Notes: a model not told the origin generated them from the letters alone. A stretch of DNA of 64,000 nt from Haladaptatus sp. R4 (GCF_001625445.1 NZ_LWHG01000029.1:62001-126000); one strand, 5' to 3'; counted from the stretch's first letter, positions 40,596-49,280 are shown. Made by a program: numbers and translations.

Positions 40596-41300
40596 ATGAT
40601 CGAATACTCGTTTAGAATAAAGCACGAGGGATGTTGGACCAACAGTTTTAACGATGCGTTCCCGAACGCGCGTGCATCCATCATCTACTCCTATCTCGTT
40701 CACGGGACGAGCGTCACGATGATCGAGGTGACGCAGGTCGAAGAGGGGGAAATCGACGACCTCGTCGATTGGCTAGAGGATCATCCGGTGATGAACACGA
40801 GTCGACTCGTCAGTTTCACCAGCGCCACCAACCGGGGCGTCGTCTGTCTGGAAGGCGATTACGACACCGAGACCGAACCGGTACTGAACGTACTACTGGG
40901 AAACAGTTGTTTCCCGACGATACCGGCGACCGTCGCCGATGGGTGGGAACATTGGGACGTCCTCGCCCCGACGCACGAACAGGTGAGTCGCGCTCACGAG
41001 GAGTTACAGCAACTAGGCACCGTACAGATCGACTCGCTGCACTCCCCCGAGTTCGAGGGGATGTTCATGGGACTTCTCGAAGTCAAGAAAGCGATACAGA
41101 ACCTCTCCGCTCGGCAACTCGAAGTGCTCTCGCTCGCCATAGAAGAAGGATACTACGACTCCCCCCGTTCGTGTAAACTCAAAGATTTAGCCGAACACGA
41201 CCCGACGGGCGTCTCGACCGTCGGAGAACACCTTCGGCTCTCGGAGGCGAAGATTCTGAAAGCGATCGGTCCGATGCTGGACCAACCCGCCAAGGACTAG
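40596..41300 (+). CDS. Bat-type HTH_10 transcriptional regulator
   Basis: A 234-residue protein with an N-terminal sensor-like domain (MIEYSFRIKHEGCWTNSF) and a C-terminal HTH_10 motif: LSARQLEVLSLAIEEGYYDS, PRSCKLKDLAEHDPTGVSTV, GEHLRLSEAKILKAIGPML. Such regulators are specific to haloarchaea. The ethanolamine-type permease gene is divergent and the GS-like gene converges, overlapping its stop by 4 nt. It likely controls this cluster. Confidence 0.9.
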   Translation: MIEYSFRIKHEGCWTNSFNDAFPNARASIIYSYLVHGTSVTMIEVTQVEEGEIDDLVDWLEDHPVMNTSRLVSFTSATNRGVVCLEGDYDTETEPVLNVLLGNSCFPTIPATVADGWEHWDVLAPTHEQVSRAHEELQQLGTVQIDSLHSPEFEGMFMGLLEVKKAIQNLSARQLEVLSLAIEEGYYDSPRSCKLKDLAEHDPTGVSTVGEHLRLSEAKILKAIGPMLDQPAKD

Positions 41301-42628
41301 AACTCGTCCCGATACTCCTCGCGTTCCCATTCGGTCACGTGGTCCATCGATCGGTCGAACTCGTCCCGTTTTAACTGTACAAATTCCTCGACGAGCGCCG
41401 AACCGAGGGCATCCTCGATCACTTCGTCGTTTTCGAGGTGTTCGAGCGCCGTCCAGAGGGTACGGGGGAGACTCTCGTAGCCTTCGTCGTAGGCGTTCTC
41501 GATCGTCGGTTCGCCCGGATCGATCTCGTTTCGGATACCGTCCAATCCAGCCGCGAGCGAGGCCGCGAGACCGAGATACGGGTTACACGACGAGTCGGGT
41601 ACCCTGTGTTCGATACGCGTCGCCGAATCGAGTTCGGGGGGTAGGCGAACCACCGTCGAACGGTTGTCCGGTCCCCACGCGATATTGACCGGGGCCCAGA
41701 TTCCTGGGAGGAGCCGTTTGTACGAGTTGACCGTCGGCGCGCAGATCGCTGTCAGCGCTTTCATGTGTTCGAGGAGGCCACCGACGAAATGCCGTCCCGT
41801 CTCGGAAAGCCCGGACTCCCCGACCGGATGCTTTCCCGCGGGAAATCGGATATCGTCGGTATCGCTTTTGAACTCGTTCTCCGACCCCGTACGGTCCCAC
41901 AGGCTGAGGTGGAGATGCATCCCATTGGCGTCCTCGTGTGAGTGCGGTCGGGGCATGAGCGTCGTTTTACATCCGTGCTGCCGCGAGACGGATTTGAGCA
42001 TATGGCGGAGGAACATGACGGTATCCGCCGTCCGCAGGGCATCGTCGTACTCGATATTGATCTCGTACTGCCCCGGTTGCGATTCCTGATGGACACCGAG
42101 AACGTGGCCCCCCGCCGCTTCCATCGCGTTCGTCCAATCGCGGATGAGGTCCGATCCCATGTCGAGGGCGTCGAGGTCGTACGAACAGCGGTCGTTGTAG
42201 GGGACCCATCCACCATCGTCGTCCGGACGTAGGAGCGAGAACTCGGTTTCGACACCGACACGTGCCGTGTATCCCTCCGACGCGAGGTCTTCGAGGACGC
42301 TCCTGAGCGCACTCCTGCTGCAGAGGTCGAAGCGTGAACTATCTACGTTGGTCAGATCCGTGAAGACCGCCGCCGTGTCGGCGGCCCACTCTATCGGCAT
42401 CACGGAGTCGACGTCGGGGACCGCCATCATGTCGCCCGCTTCGGCACCGTATTTCGGGTCGTCGAGGAGCGCAGGTTCGAGGGTCAGTTCGGCGACCCCG
42501 TTGGCGAACCCGACTCCCTCTTCGATCGCGTGTGATGCTTCGTCACCGGAGAGGGAGATTCCGCGTGCAACGCCATTGATGTCGGTCCAGACCAGGCGTA
42601 TGGTTTCGTAATCTGAAAGGGAAGTCAT
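41297..42628 (-). CDS. Glutamine-synthetase-like gamma-glutamyl amide ligase
   Basis: A 443-residue protein with the N-terminal beta-grasp IRLVWTDINGVARG and the catalytic GS domain: ARVGVETEFSLLRP, GHVLGVHQESQPGQYEIN, DANGMHLHLSLWD, NSYKRLLPGIWAPVNIAWGP, NRSTVVRLP and ATRIEHRVPDSSCNPYLGLA. GS-like proteins without the classic regulatory Tyr join glutamate to ethanolamine, putrescine or other amines. With an ethanolamine-type permease and two dehydrogenases nearby, a glutamate-ethanolamine (or amine) ligase is the most likely role. The start is followed upstream by an AT-rich promoter region. Confidence 0.85.
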   Translation of the reverse strand: MTSLSDYETIRLVWTDINGVARGISLSGDEASHAIEEGVGFANGVAELTLEPALLDDPKYGAEAGDMMAVPDVDSVMPIEWAADTAAVFTDLTNVDSSRFDLCSRSALRSVLEDLASEGYTARVGVETEFSLLRPDDDGGWVPYNDRCSYDLDALDMGSDLIRDWTNAMEAAGGHVLGVHQESQPGQYEINIEYDDALRTADTVMFLRHMLKSVSRQHGCKTTLMPRPHSHEDANGMHLHLSLWDRTGSENEFKSDTDDIRFPAGKHPVGESGLSETGRHFVGGLLEHMKALTAICAPTVNSYKRLLPGIWAPVNIAWGPDNRSTVVRLPPELDSATRIEHRVPDSSCNPYLGLAASLAAGLDGIRNEIDPGEPTIENAYDEGYESLPRTLWTALEHLENDEVIEDALGSALVEEFVQLKRDEFDRSMDHVTEWEREEYRDEF

Positions 42629-43037
42629 TGGGACGCTTTCTCATCGTAGTATCGGGGCATATGTGTTTACCCCCAAACTTGCGATTTATTAATAATCGAC
42701 TTCGGCGTTGAATGTAGACGCGAGAAATACTACTTCCACGACGAAAACGGAACGGGAGACGACTACGGGTGGCGTATCCACACGGATAGACCGACCGAAA
42801 GCACCTATTCGACCGCGTGAATTCTCTACTTCCGTACTACCTGTCCCCCGTTTCGAACTACTTCCCATATTGATAATAAACCCGTGAAATAGTGTCGGTT
42901 TAGACTGCATTTAATATCGTTAATAACGAATGAACTGTTCGAAAATGAGTTCGAACAGTCACGCAAGAGTTCAAAACAGCGAAATTCACCTGGACGACCG
43001 AGCGGGTCTATAACCTACCGGTGAATCCACCCAGTCG
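42629..43037. promoter_or_regulatory. Divergent promoter region between GS-like and DsbA-like genes
   Basis: About 410 bp, AT-rich near 42680-42700 and 42880-42960. TTCGAA and GTTCGAA-type words occur, including GAACTGTTCGAA near 42930 and GAGTTCGAACAG near 42948, which share the palindrome core CTGTTCGAA and may be an operator. No gene supported. Confidence 0.35.
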
Positions 43038-44171
43038 ATGTCAAAGAATAATCCATCTCGGCGGACATTTATGAAGACGACGGGCGTTCTCGCAGCGGTC
43101 GGTGTCGGTGGCGCCATACCCGCGAGCGCGGAAACGGCAATTCCCGAAGCGCCGGTGCCGAACGACACTGACGAACTTACGTACGCGACGATGGGAACGG
43201 ATCCGAACAATCCCACCGCGACCGTTTATGGCAACTTCAAATGCCCGTTTACCCAAAAATTCGTTCGAGAAGGCAATCTCGAAGCGGTACTGAACGAATA
43301 CGTCACATCCGGTGAGATGAACATACGGTTTCGGGCGCTCGCATACCAACCGCCGGGGACATCCTCGCACGGTACGTCGACCTACTACATCTCCGATAGC
43401 GATCCGCTGATCTCGGAAGCCGCATTGAGCGTTTGGGACGTCTCGCCCGACGATTACTGGCAATTCTTCGACTACATGTTTTCGGGTCTCATCTCCGGAA
43501 ACGTCTCGTTCAGCGAGATGAAAGGCCGCATGCAGACGGCAGACGTCTCCGATCGAGGAACGATCATCGACCGCGCCTCCTCCGGCCGATTCGATGATAC
43601 TGTGGAAGAAAACCGCTACGATGCCGGTGATTACGGAGTCACGTTCACTCCGACGATGGTTCTCGATGGGGAAACGATCGCTCCCCACCACGATACCGAT
43701 ACCTTACTGAACTGGATCGGAGGTCAGCTTTCGAGTGCGAGTGACTTCTCGCCCGAAGAAACGACCACGTCCGAAAGTTCGTCGGAATCCGCGGATTCGA
43801 ACGATACACCGAACTCGGATAGTGAATCGGATTCGAACGATACATCGAACTCGGATGATGGGTCGAATTCGGATGCTGTATCCGACTCTACGGATTCTGA
43901 AGTCAGTCAATCGTCTAGTAATGACGAAGATAGCTCCAAGGATACCACGGCAGGAGGGACGAAGGAGGATTCCGATCAGTCATCCGAATCCTCGACGGCA
44001 GAAAGTCAGTCCTCGACGGCGGAGACTCGGAGTTCGACGTCTAAATCGAAGGACGTATCGGCGAACGACGAGGACACCCCCACCGATAGCTCCGAGTCAA
44101 ATGCCGATGACAGTCAAACTGAAACGATGTCTATCAGAGAGCTCTGCCGTCTCATTTTGAACCCTGTCTGA
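43038..44171 (+). CDS. Tat-exported DsbA-like protein with Ser/Asp-rich tail
   Basis: The 377-residue product has a twin-arginine signal (SRRTFMKTTGVLAAVGVGG) and a DsbA-like domain: ATVYGNFKCPFTQKFVREGN, ISDSDPLISEAALSVWDVSP and GVTFTPTMVLDGETIAPHHD with the cis-Pro. The active site reads CPFT, so the second Cys of CxxC is replaced by Thr. Residues about 240-365 are a Ser/Asp/Asn/Thr-rich low-complexity tail, ending MSIRELCRLILNPV, a hydrophobic patch with one Cys. It may hold or shield thiols outside the cell, or it may not be a redox protein at all. Confidence 0.85.
   Translation: MSKNNPSRRTFMKTTGVLAAVGVGGAIPASAETAIPEAPVPNDTDELTYATMGTDPNNPTATVYGNFKCPFTQKFVREGNLEAVLNEYVTSGEMNIRFRALAYQPPGTSSHGTSTYYISDSDPLISEAALSVWDVSPDDYWQFFDYMFSGLISGNVSFSEMKGRMQTADVSDRGTIIDRASSGRFDDTVEENRYDAGDYGVTFTPTMVLDGETIAPHHDTDTLLNWIGGQLSSASDFSPEETTTSESSSESADSNDTPNSDSESDSNDTSNSDDGSNSDAVSDSTDSEVSQSSSNDEDSSKDTTAGGTKEDSDQSSESSTAESQSSTAETRSSTSKSKDVSANDEDTPTDSSESNADDSQTETMSIRELCRLILNPV
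43794..43856 (+). repeat. Tandem 27-bp repeat inside the DsbA-like gene
   Basis: A 27-bp unit beginning GATTCGAACGATACA and ending CGAACTCGGAT occurs at 43794-43820 and again at 43830-43856 with one difference, a 36-bp (12-codon) period. It encodes DSNDTPNSD- and DSNDTSNSD-type units and marks slippage growth of the tail. Confidence 0.75.
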
Positions 44172-44386
44172 TTATCCACCGAGGTGATCGATCCGTCTTG
44201 GGAAGCGAAATGAATCTATTCCAATTTGAAGTGCAATTTATAGTGGCAAAATGCAATCTCAAACTGTTGTAAACAATTCCTCAGCAAATACATTACTGGG
44301 TGTCACAATTTATACGATGTCGATTGAGAAGTCGTCCGGTGATCAGCGTCGACGAATTCCCCAGTGAATCGACAAACGGCCGGTGG

Positions 44387-44542
44387 TTACGAGATTTCGA
44401 GATGGCAAATAGAATCGGAACCACAATTAGGACACGTTTCGGCAGTCCCACAGAGCGTTTCTCCACACCTTCGACACTCGACGACGATATCTGATCGATC
44501 ATCAGATACGAAGAGGTGGTGGATGTGAGGTACGATTTTCAT
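44387..44542 (-). CDS. Small zinc-ribbon protein (51 aa)
   Basis: ATG at 44542 reads MKIVPHIHHLFVSDDRSDIV, then VECRRCGETLCGTAETCPNC and GSDSICHLEIS with TAA at 44387. Cys pairs CRRC and CPNC form the zinc ribbon, with two further Cys. It lies in an otherwise empty gap and is too short for most gene finders, yet the Cys layout matches haloarchaeal zinc-ribbon micro-proteins. Confidence 0.65.
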   Translation of the reverse strand: MKIVPHIHHLFVSDDRSDIVVECRRCGETLCGTAETCPNCGSDSICHLEIS

Positions 44543-44694
44543 ATCAATTTCTCTTATCAATTAGTAATAGGCTTTGTGGGTAGTTAGCAATCCAACATGT
44601 CGTTCCGTTCCACGAACCGTCCAATTCTTGCCGAAGCGTGATACAAGCGGTGGATAACAAAAACACAAAGCACTTATCAGCCCGATTTATATCA

Positions 44695-44877
44695 ATGAGT
44701 ATGGACGTCTCGGCAACTATTCCGGAAGGGAGTGTCGCTGAAAGGGTCGTATTGGTCCCACTGACGGCGATCTTTACGACGCTGTTGATCGTAACGGTCA
44801 CGGCTGTACTACTTACACAGCGGCAGTTCGAGACTGCCTACCATTGGCTCGTCTTCGACTGGCGGGAACCGATATAA
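44695..44877 (+). CDS. Small single-helix membrane protein
   Basis: Sixty residues from MSMDVSATIPEGSVAERVVL (ATG 44695) with one helix, PLTAIFTTLLIVTVTAVLLT, and an amphipathic end QRQFETAYHWLVFDWREPI. No family recognised. An upstream ATG (44638) is less likely. Low GC around it and no partner gene. Confidence 0.45.
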   Translation: MSMDVSATIPEGSVAERVVLVPLTAIFTTLLIVTVTAVLLTQRQFETAYHWLVFDWREPI

Positions 44878-45067
44878 TCCTCTCATCGTTACCGGGTCCG
44901 TTCCAGTCACGGTTTGCCGGTTCGCCGTCGTTTTCGCTCTTCTCCGAGGGAAACTATCGAACGCTCCGTCGTCGATGTCTTTGTCGATAGCATTCGTGCT
45001 TTCGGATACTGATACGATAGAGGTGGTCCACGGGTACGGACGGGCCATCGGGTTTGCACGTATCTAT

Positions 45068-46303
45068 TCAGGATGTCGTGATCGTGTGTCCGCTCGGTTT
45101 GAGACGCCGTCCAAGCCACGTTACGACCACAGCGAACAGGTAGTACGTTACGATGAGACCGGCGTTCCAGAGATACCTCTCCGAACCGGGAACGATCGGA
45201 TCGATAGCGTAGACGACGTTCTCAAGCCCCCAGAAACTATCATACAGAACGAGCATGAGGAGGTACGCTGGGAGGAATAACACCCGAGGGAGTTCCCCAT
45301 AGCTGTAGATATCGACCACATCGGGGAGGTGCCACGTCAGCGCTAGGAAGGCGAATAGAAGCAAGGTCGTTCTTGCGGTCCACGCCGACGGGGTGTTAGG
45401 CGACTGCTGTCCATCTGTCCCATTCGAGAGATACTCGGCCAGCGAACGAAGGTCGTCCGTTTCCAGACCGAATGCCCGAATGTCGTTCTCTCGGACCGTA
45501 TTGTCGAATTGGAGTGACCGATACTGGTCGATACCCATGGGGAATCCCGGGAGTTTGCTACCGACGTGTAACCCGAGTTTGGCGAATACCATCGGTATCG
45601 GAACGACCTTGGTCGACGTCCCGTCGGCTTGGTACACCAACCGCGTTACGTCGGCGAGCGTGAGCACGTCCGGACCGCCGAGTTCGTGGACTTCCCCGTC
45701 GTGCTCGTCGTTTTCGACCGCATCCGCGAGCATCGGGGCCAGGTCGCCGACCCACAGTGGTTGGAAACGGGTCGTTCCACCGCCCGGCAAACCGGTTACG
45801 TATGGGGTCGTGAGCATCTTCGTGAAGTCTACGAACTCGCCGCCGTCGCCGAAGATTACCGATGGGCGTACGAGTACCCAATCGAGGTCGGCGTCACGAA
45901 CCGTTCGCTCCGCCGCACCTTTCGCTCGGAGATAGGCCGTCGGGCCATCGGGGTCCGCACCGAGGGCACTCATCTGAACGAGTTTCCGGACGTCGTGTGC
46001 TTCTGCCGCTTCGACCACGTTCGCGGTGCCATCAGCATGGACGCGCTCGTGCATCCCTTCCCCGCCATCCGGCGTGAACAGTGGCGAAAGGGCCACGAGA
46101 TTGACGACGACCTCTTGGTCGGCGAACGCTCCTTCGATCGATTCGTACTCGGTCACGTCCCCATTCGCTACTCGAACGGTGTCCGCGGGGTGGTCGTTCT
46201 CCGCTGCACGCGCGAGAACGGTCACCGCGTGCCCTCGATCCACCAATTCGCGAACGACGTTCGTGCCAATAAATCCGGTACCGCCGACGACCAGGACGTT
46301 CAT
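45068..46303 (-). CDS. NAD(P)-binding epimerase-like protein with C-terminal membrane domain
   Basis: From MNVLVVGGTGFIGTNVVREL (ATG 46303), a 411-residue protein with an atypical SDR Rossmann domain (GGTGFIG, VVNLVALSPLFTPDGGEG, RPSVIFGDGGEFVDFTKML) close to NDUFA9/NmrA-like proteins. From about residue 305 follow three to four membrane segments, TTLLLFAFLALTWHLPDVV, VLFLPAYLLMLVLYDSFWGL and AGLIVTYYLFAVVVTWLGRR. Some haloarchaeal relatives carry this fused tail. Role unknown, perhaps in lipid or quinone chemistry at the membrane. Confidence 0.85.
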   Translation of the reverse strand: MNVLVVGGTGFIGTNVVRELVDRGHAVTVLARAAENDHPADTVRVANGDVTEYESIEGAFADQEVVVNLVALSPLFTPDGGEGMHERVHADGTANVVEAAEAHDVRKLVQMSALGADPDGPTAYLRAKGAAERTVRDADLDWVLVRPSVIFGDGGEFVDFTKMLTTPYVTGLPGGGTTRFQPLWVGDLAPMLADAVENDEHDGEVHELGGPDVLTLADVTRLVYQADGTSTKVVPIPMVFAKLGLHVGSKLPGFPMGIDQYRSLQFDNTVRENDIRAFGLETDDLRSLAEYLSNGTDGQQSPNTPSAWTARTTLLLFAFLALTWHLPDVVDIYSYGELPRVLFLPAYLLMLVLYDSFWGLENVVYAIDPIVPGSERYLWNAGLIVTYYLFAVVVTWLGRRLKPSGHTITTS

Positions 46304-46419
46304 ATACGTCGTTTTATCTGCGGAGCAGTTTACGATATCTGCCTGCACACGTGCCAATCAGTGGCGTCTCCGCCAGTGGTCGTCCATGGTGAATCTCCTG
46401 CAAACCCGCGCGATACTCC

Positions 46420-47219
46420 TCAGGGTCCGAGCGAAAACGGGAATGAAAACGAGGGTTCGATCAAATCGGCCTGTCCGCGGTACCGTTCGAACAACTTCTC
46501 GCCCCACTGGAGGAACTCCGTATCGGTCGAATGGACGCACGCTTCGAGGTGGCCACCACTGTCGTATGCCCCCATTAAAAGCTGGTCGTCACCGAGGGTG
46601 AGGCCGAACCCGAGGCTATCCGGATAGCGGTAGAGGTCGAGGACACCGACGCTCACGACGATTTTAAATTCGGTCGGATTCAGACTGCGTGCTCGATCGA
46701 TCGTGTCTTCGGCCATCACCAGTTCGGTGTGGACGCCATCCAGTGCTAGTTCGGCGTGGACGTCGTGGAACAAGCGACTGAGAACCGGTGAGATCATTCG
46801 AATATGGTCGGAGTCGAACTCCCGGACGCGTTCGAGGTATGCACGGATCGGTGCTTGTGGATTCTCGGGGGAGACTGTGACGAGGGAAGCGCCATCCAAC
46901 CACCGTGGATCAGGAGAGTGCTCGATATCGGGGAGGTTCCTGAGAAACGGCTCGAACGTCTCGATTCGGTCCAACGTCTTCAAGTAGGTCGTGTGTTCGT
47001 CGACGATGCAGTCACCGACGTCGTGAGCCGATACGTGCCACCGCTTTTAGTCGCCCAGCCACGTTCGACGAATTGGCCGAGATGGCGTTGAATGCTCCGC
47101 CGGGAGAGGGACAGGTCGTCGGCGAGTTCCGCTGGCGATCCGGGTCGTTTCCTGAGATGGGTGAGCAACTCTCGGCGTTCCGGAGAACCGGCGAGGAATC
47201 GAGCGAGATCGTTCGACAT
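46420..47219 (-). CDS. Winged-helix regulator with FilR1-type middle domain, one frame break
   Basis: The first part from MSNDLARFLAGSPERRELLT (47219) is a winged helix (PAELADDLSLSRRSIQRHLG). A base is missing near 47016; with it the reading continues CIVDEHTTYLKTLDRIETFE and FLRNLPDIEHSPDPRWLDGA, the DUF1724/FilR1 domain of haloarchaeal and methanogen regulators, to 266 residues. Ligands and targets are unknown. Confidence 0.8.
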
Positions 47220-47347
47220 CGTAGCAGTCACTACGCTTTCACGTCCAAAAAACAAGTTGCTTTTCGGTAGCGGAACGGGATCGACGGAACTGCAATCATC
47301 GAGGTAGATTCGAGCAGGATGAATGGCCATGCTTGCAACCGAGTGAT

Positions 47348-47821
47348 TCATCCACACGTCGTTTTGGCCGTCTGATTATCCTCGAAAATGGCGGTCTGCA
47401 TGGTACATCGATAGGTGATACCGTCCCCGTCGGGCACACGAATCGGCTTGCCGACTCCGAGCGGGTTAACGACGAGTTGTGTGTGGACCACGATGGTGGA
47501 ACGTTCGTCGTTGCGAACGTGCGAGCGGAACCAGTCATCGACTTTGTCGTTGTTCATCGTGATCGGGATGACGACGTCCCGGGTTTCTCCCGGCAATAGA
47601 AGCTTCCGTTTCGTCGCGTTCGCCGAAAGGACACCGCTTCCCGAGTGAAACATGGGGATGCCGTTTACGTCGGCCCTCATTCTGAGTCCGGTCGGATCGA
47701 CGACGATGGGAACCGTCTCGCTCGGGTTGTGAATTCGAAATCGCACTAGGACCGTCGTTCGATTCCGATTGACACGCCCCAACGTCGTCTCGACGTCCTG
47801 CACCTCCGCGCCGACGGTCAC
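47348..47821 (-). CDS. LEA2-like protein, second half or coupled gene
   Basis: 157 residues starting with GTG (47821): TVGAEVQDVETTLGRVNRNR, VLVRFRIHNPSETVPIVVDP and DWFRSHVRNDERSTIVVHTQ, a LEA14/water-stress fold. GTG overlaps the upstream TGA as GTGA. Haloarchaeal LEA2 proteins often hold two such domains in one chain, so one missing base could have split a single gene of about 349 residues; true translational coupling is the alternative. Confidence 0.7.
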   Translation of the reverse strand: MTVGAEVQDVETTLGRVNRNRTTVLVRFRIHNPSETVPIVVDPTGLRMRADVNGIPMFHSGSGVLSANATKRKLLLPGETRDVVIPITMNNDKVDDWFRSHVRNDERSTIVVHTQLVVNPLGVGKPIRVPDGDGITYRCTMQTAIFEDNQTAKTTCG

Positions 47822-48396
47822 GTTCCGATGAACGGGACGACGTCAACTCGCCGAGTACGGACGTACTTCCCTTCCGTTTTCGCGGCGGCGTGTGAGAGCG
47901 AATCGAGAATGGGTGCTCGGTCCGCAAACTGGGTATGCGTCTTCGAGACGTGATACGACCAGTTTTTGACGGGAGTGGCGATGCGAACGTTCCCGTGAGC
48001 AGTCGCATGGATCGTTTCGTTCGCCTCGATGAAATTCACCCACCAGTCCTTCAGCCGGTCGTTTTGGATGTATGTAGACTGAGTTTGTGTCGTGTTCCCG
48101 CGGGGAAGGTCCACCCTGTTTCGAGTTCCCGTAGCAACGGTGACTCCGTTGAGGGAAAGCGAGTAGCGTGCGTGCAGTGTGTTGCCGGTCGTAAACTCGA
48201 TAGGATACGGATTGGTCGTCCAGAACGTCGTAACGACCTCGGTTTGATGAGGGGTGACGCTCCCCCAGTCTCCGAAGTCCTGAACGCCAGCGGATGGTTT
48301 CGGTACTGCTCCGCTCGTCACCGCGAGGTATCCACTCCCGGCGAGAACGAGTATCACTAGTACACCTCCGATAACGAGGTTTCGTATTCGTGTCAT
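47818..48396 (-). CDS. LEA2-like membrane-anchored protein
   Basis: 192 residues: an N-terminal membrane anchor (NLVIGGVLVILVLAGSGYLA), then a LEA2-type beta domain with EVVTTFWTTNPYPIEFTTGN, RVDLPRGNTTQTQSTYIQND and DWWVNFIEANETIHATAHGN. It ends VDVVPFIGT at a TGA that overlaps the next start. Such proteins are thought to protect against desiccation or stress, likely on the outer membrane face; no test is visible here. Confidence 0.75.
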   Translation of the reverse strand: MTRIRNLVIGGVLVILVLAGSGYLAVTSGAVPKPSAGVQDFGDWGSVTPHQTEVVTTFWTTNPYPIEFTTGNTLHARYSLSLNGVTVATGTRNRVDLPRGNTTQTQSTYIQNDRLKDWWVNFIEANETIHATAHGNVRIATPVKNWSYHVSKTHTQFADRAPILDSLSHAAAKTEGKYVRTRRVDVVPFIGT

Positions 48397-48804
48397 GAGT
48401 GTTCGAATCCTTTCGAACCGTTCGTCAGCGATTTCGGTCCTCCGTACGACGGGAGAATGAATCCCGAGGAGCGTAATTCTCTTGGCTATTTCGTTGTAAT
48501 TATCTGTGATTTTTCATCAATAGATCGATAGGGCCGACTCCGAGGCGGGGGAAACGGTTTCGCGTAGACTGTTTCACTTCGTTCGTGTTAGATATTTCAA
48601 CGGAAGGAACCGCATAACAATACCGGATGCGGCCATTGATTGGTATGCGAGCGCCGTAGGATGTGGACTCGATTGCCAGGTTCCTACGCGTTCGAGCATC
48701 GCTGAGCAAACAACGCCATGTCGCACGTCATACATACGCTAGCCTGGCTGTGCCCACTCTCCTGGCACAGTCAATCTACGCTCCGATAGCGAGAAATCCG
48801 AGGA
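48397..48804. other. Intergenic region
   Basis: About 400 bp upstream of the LEA2 genes and of the tRNA-like structure. AT-rich near 48480-48530. No gene seen. Confidence 0.4.
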
Positions 48805-48893
48805 GAACGGGTTGCTTGTTGGTAGAAGCACCATCGACACCGCGTCGATGGCGGCCACTCCGTGGCCCCGGTGGTTCGATTCCACCCCCGTTC
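48805..48893 (+). tRNA. tRNA-like structure, type II, with abnormal anticodon arm
   Basis: The acceptor stem GAACGGG (48805-48811) pairs fully with CCCGTTC (48887-48893). The D arm is GCTT-GTTGGTAG-AAGC (48814-48829). The long variable arm GGCCAC-TCC-GTGGCC (48853-48867) is perfect, as is the T arm GGTGG-TTCGATT-CCACC (48870-48886). The anticodon arm is wrong: CCATCGAC and GTCGATGG (48831-48838, 48844-48851) pair over 8 bp around a 5-nt loop ACCGC, without U33 or a 7-nt loop. T-rich sequence follows. It is either a decayed tRNA, a tRNA-like RNA, or a tRNA altered by indel errors. Confidence 0.4.
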
Positions 48894-48937
48894 GTTTTCC
48901 CAGTACCGATTTGCCCAACCCGGAGATTTGATCACGA

Positions 48938-48970
48938 ATGTTGCCGAACGGGGATTTCGAACCCCTCGAC
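48938..48970 (-). other. tRNA 3'-end-like fragment on the minus strand
   Basis: Read on the minus strand, the segment shows GAGGGGTTCGAAATCCCC followed by GTTCGGC, that is, a T arm with TTCGAAA and half an acceptor stem. No matching GCCGAAC lies upstream, so it is at most a 3' fragment, as left by element integration into tRNA genes. Confidence 0.25.
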
Positions 48971-49034
48971 GGTTCGAATATTTCGTCGAGGTCGTATGGG
49001 AATATTTGAATAGTATACTCCAACACAAGATAGT

Positions 49035-49280
49035 ATGGCAGATGTCTTCGCTACTAATTTGATCGGGATGACAGCCATCGGGACGCATGGAACTACCCTC
49101 GGGGAGGTCTCCGATATTACAACGAACGTGAATGTAGGGGAGCTCTTGCACCTCGTTATCGACCCCGATGAAACCGCCGATCAGGACGGCATCGATATCG
49201 CTGTCGACGAGAACGATTTCTTCGAGTTGCCCATCGATCGGATTCACGCCGTCAATGACTATATCGTCGTAGAACTGTGA
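49035..49280 (+). CDS. PRC-barrel domain protein
   Basis: 81 residues: MADVFATNLIGMTAIGTHGT, TLGEVSDITTNVNVGELLHL, VIDPDETADQDGIDIAVDEN and DFFELPIDRIHAVNDYIVVE. The short beta-barrel is of the RimM/photosynthetic-reaction-centre H type, common as single-domain proteins in haloarchaea and proposed to act in RNA processing or cell division control (CdpB-type proteins). The closing D-Y-I-V-V pattern is typical. Confidence 0.88.
   Translation: MADVFATNLIGMTAIGTHGTTLGEVSDITTNVNVGELLHLVIDPDETADQDGIDIAVDENDFFELPIDRIHAVNDYIVVEL

Noticed and set aside
48771-49247. Minus-strand frame of 158 codons over the tRNA-like structure and PRC gene
   Set aside because: Typical spurious frame antisense to tRNA-like DNA; the PRC-barrel protein on the plus strand is clear.
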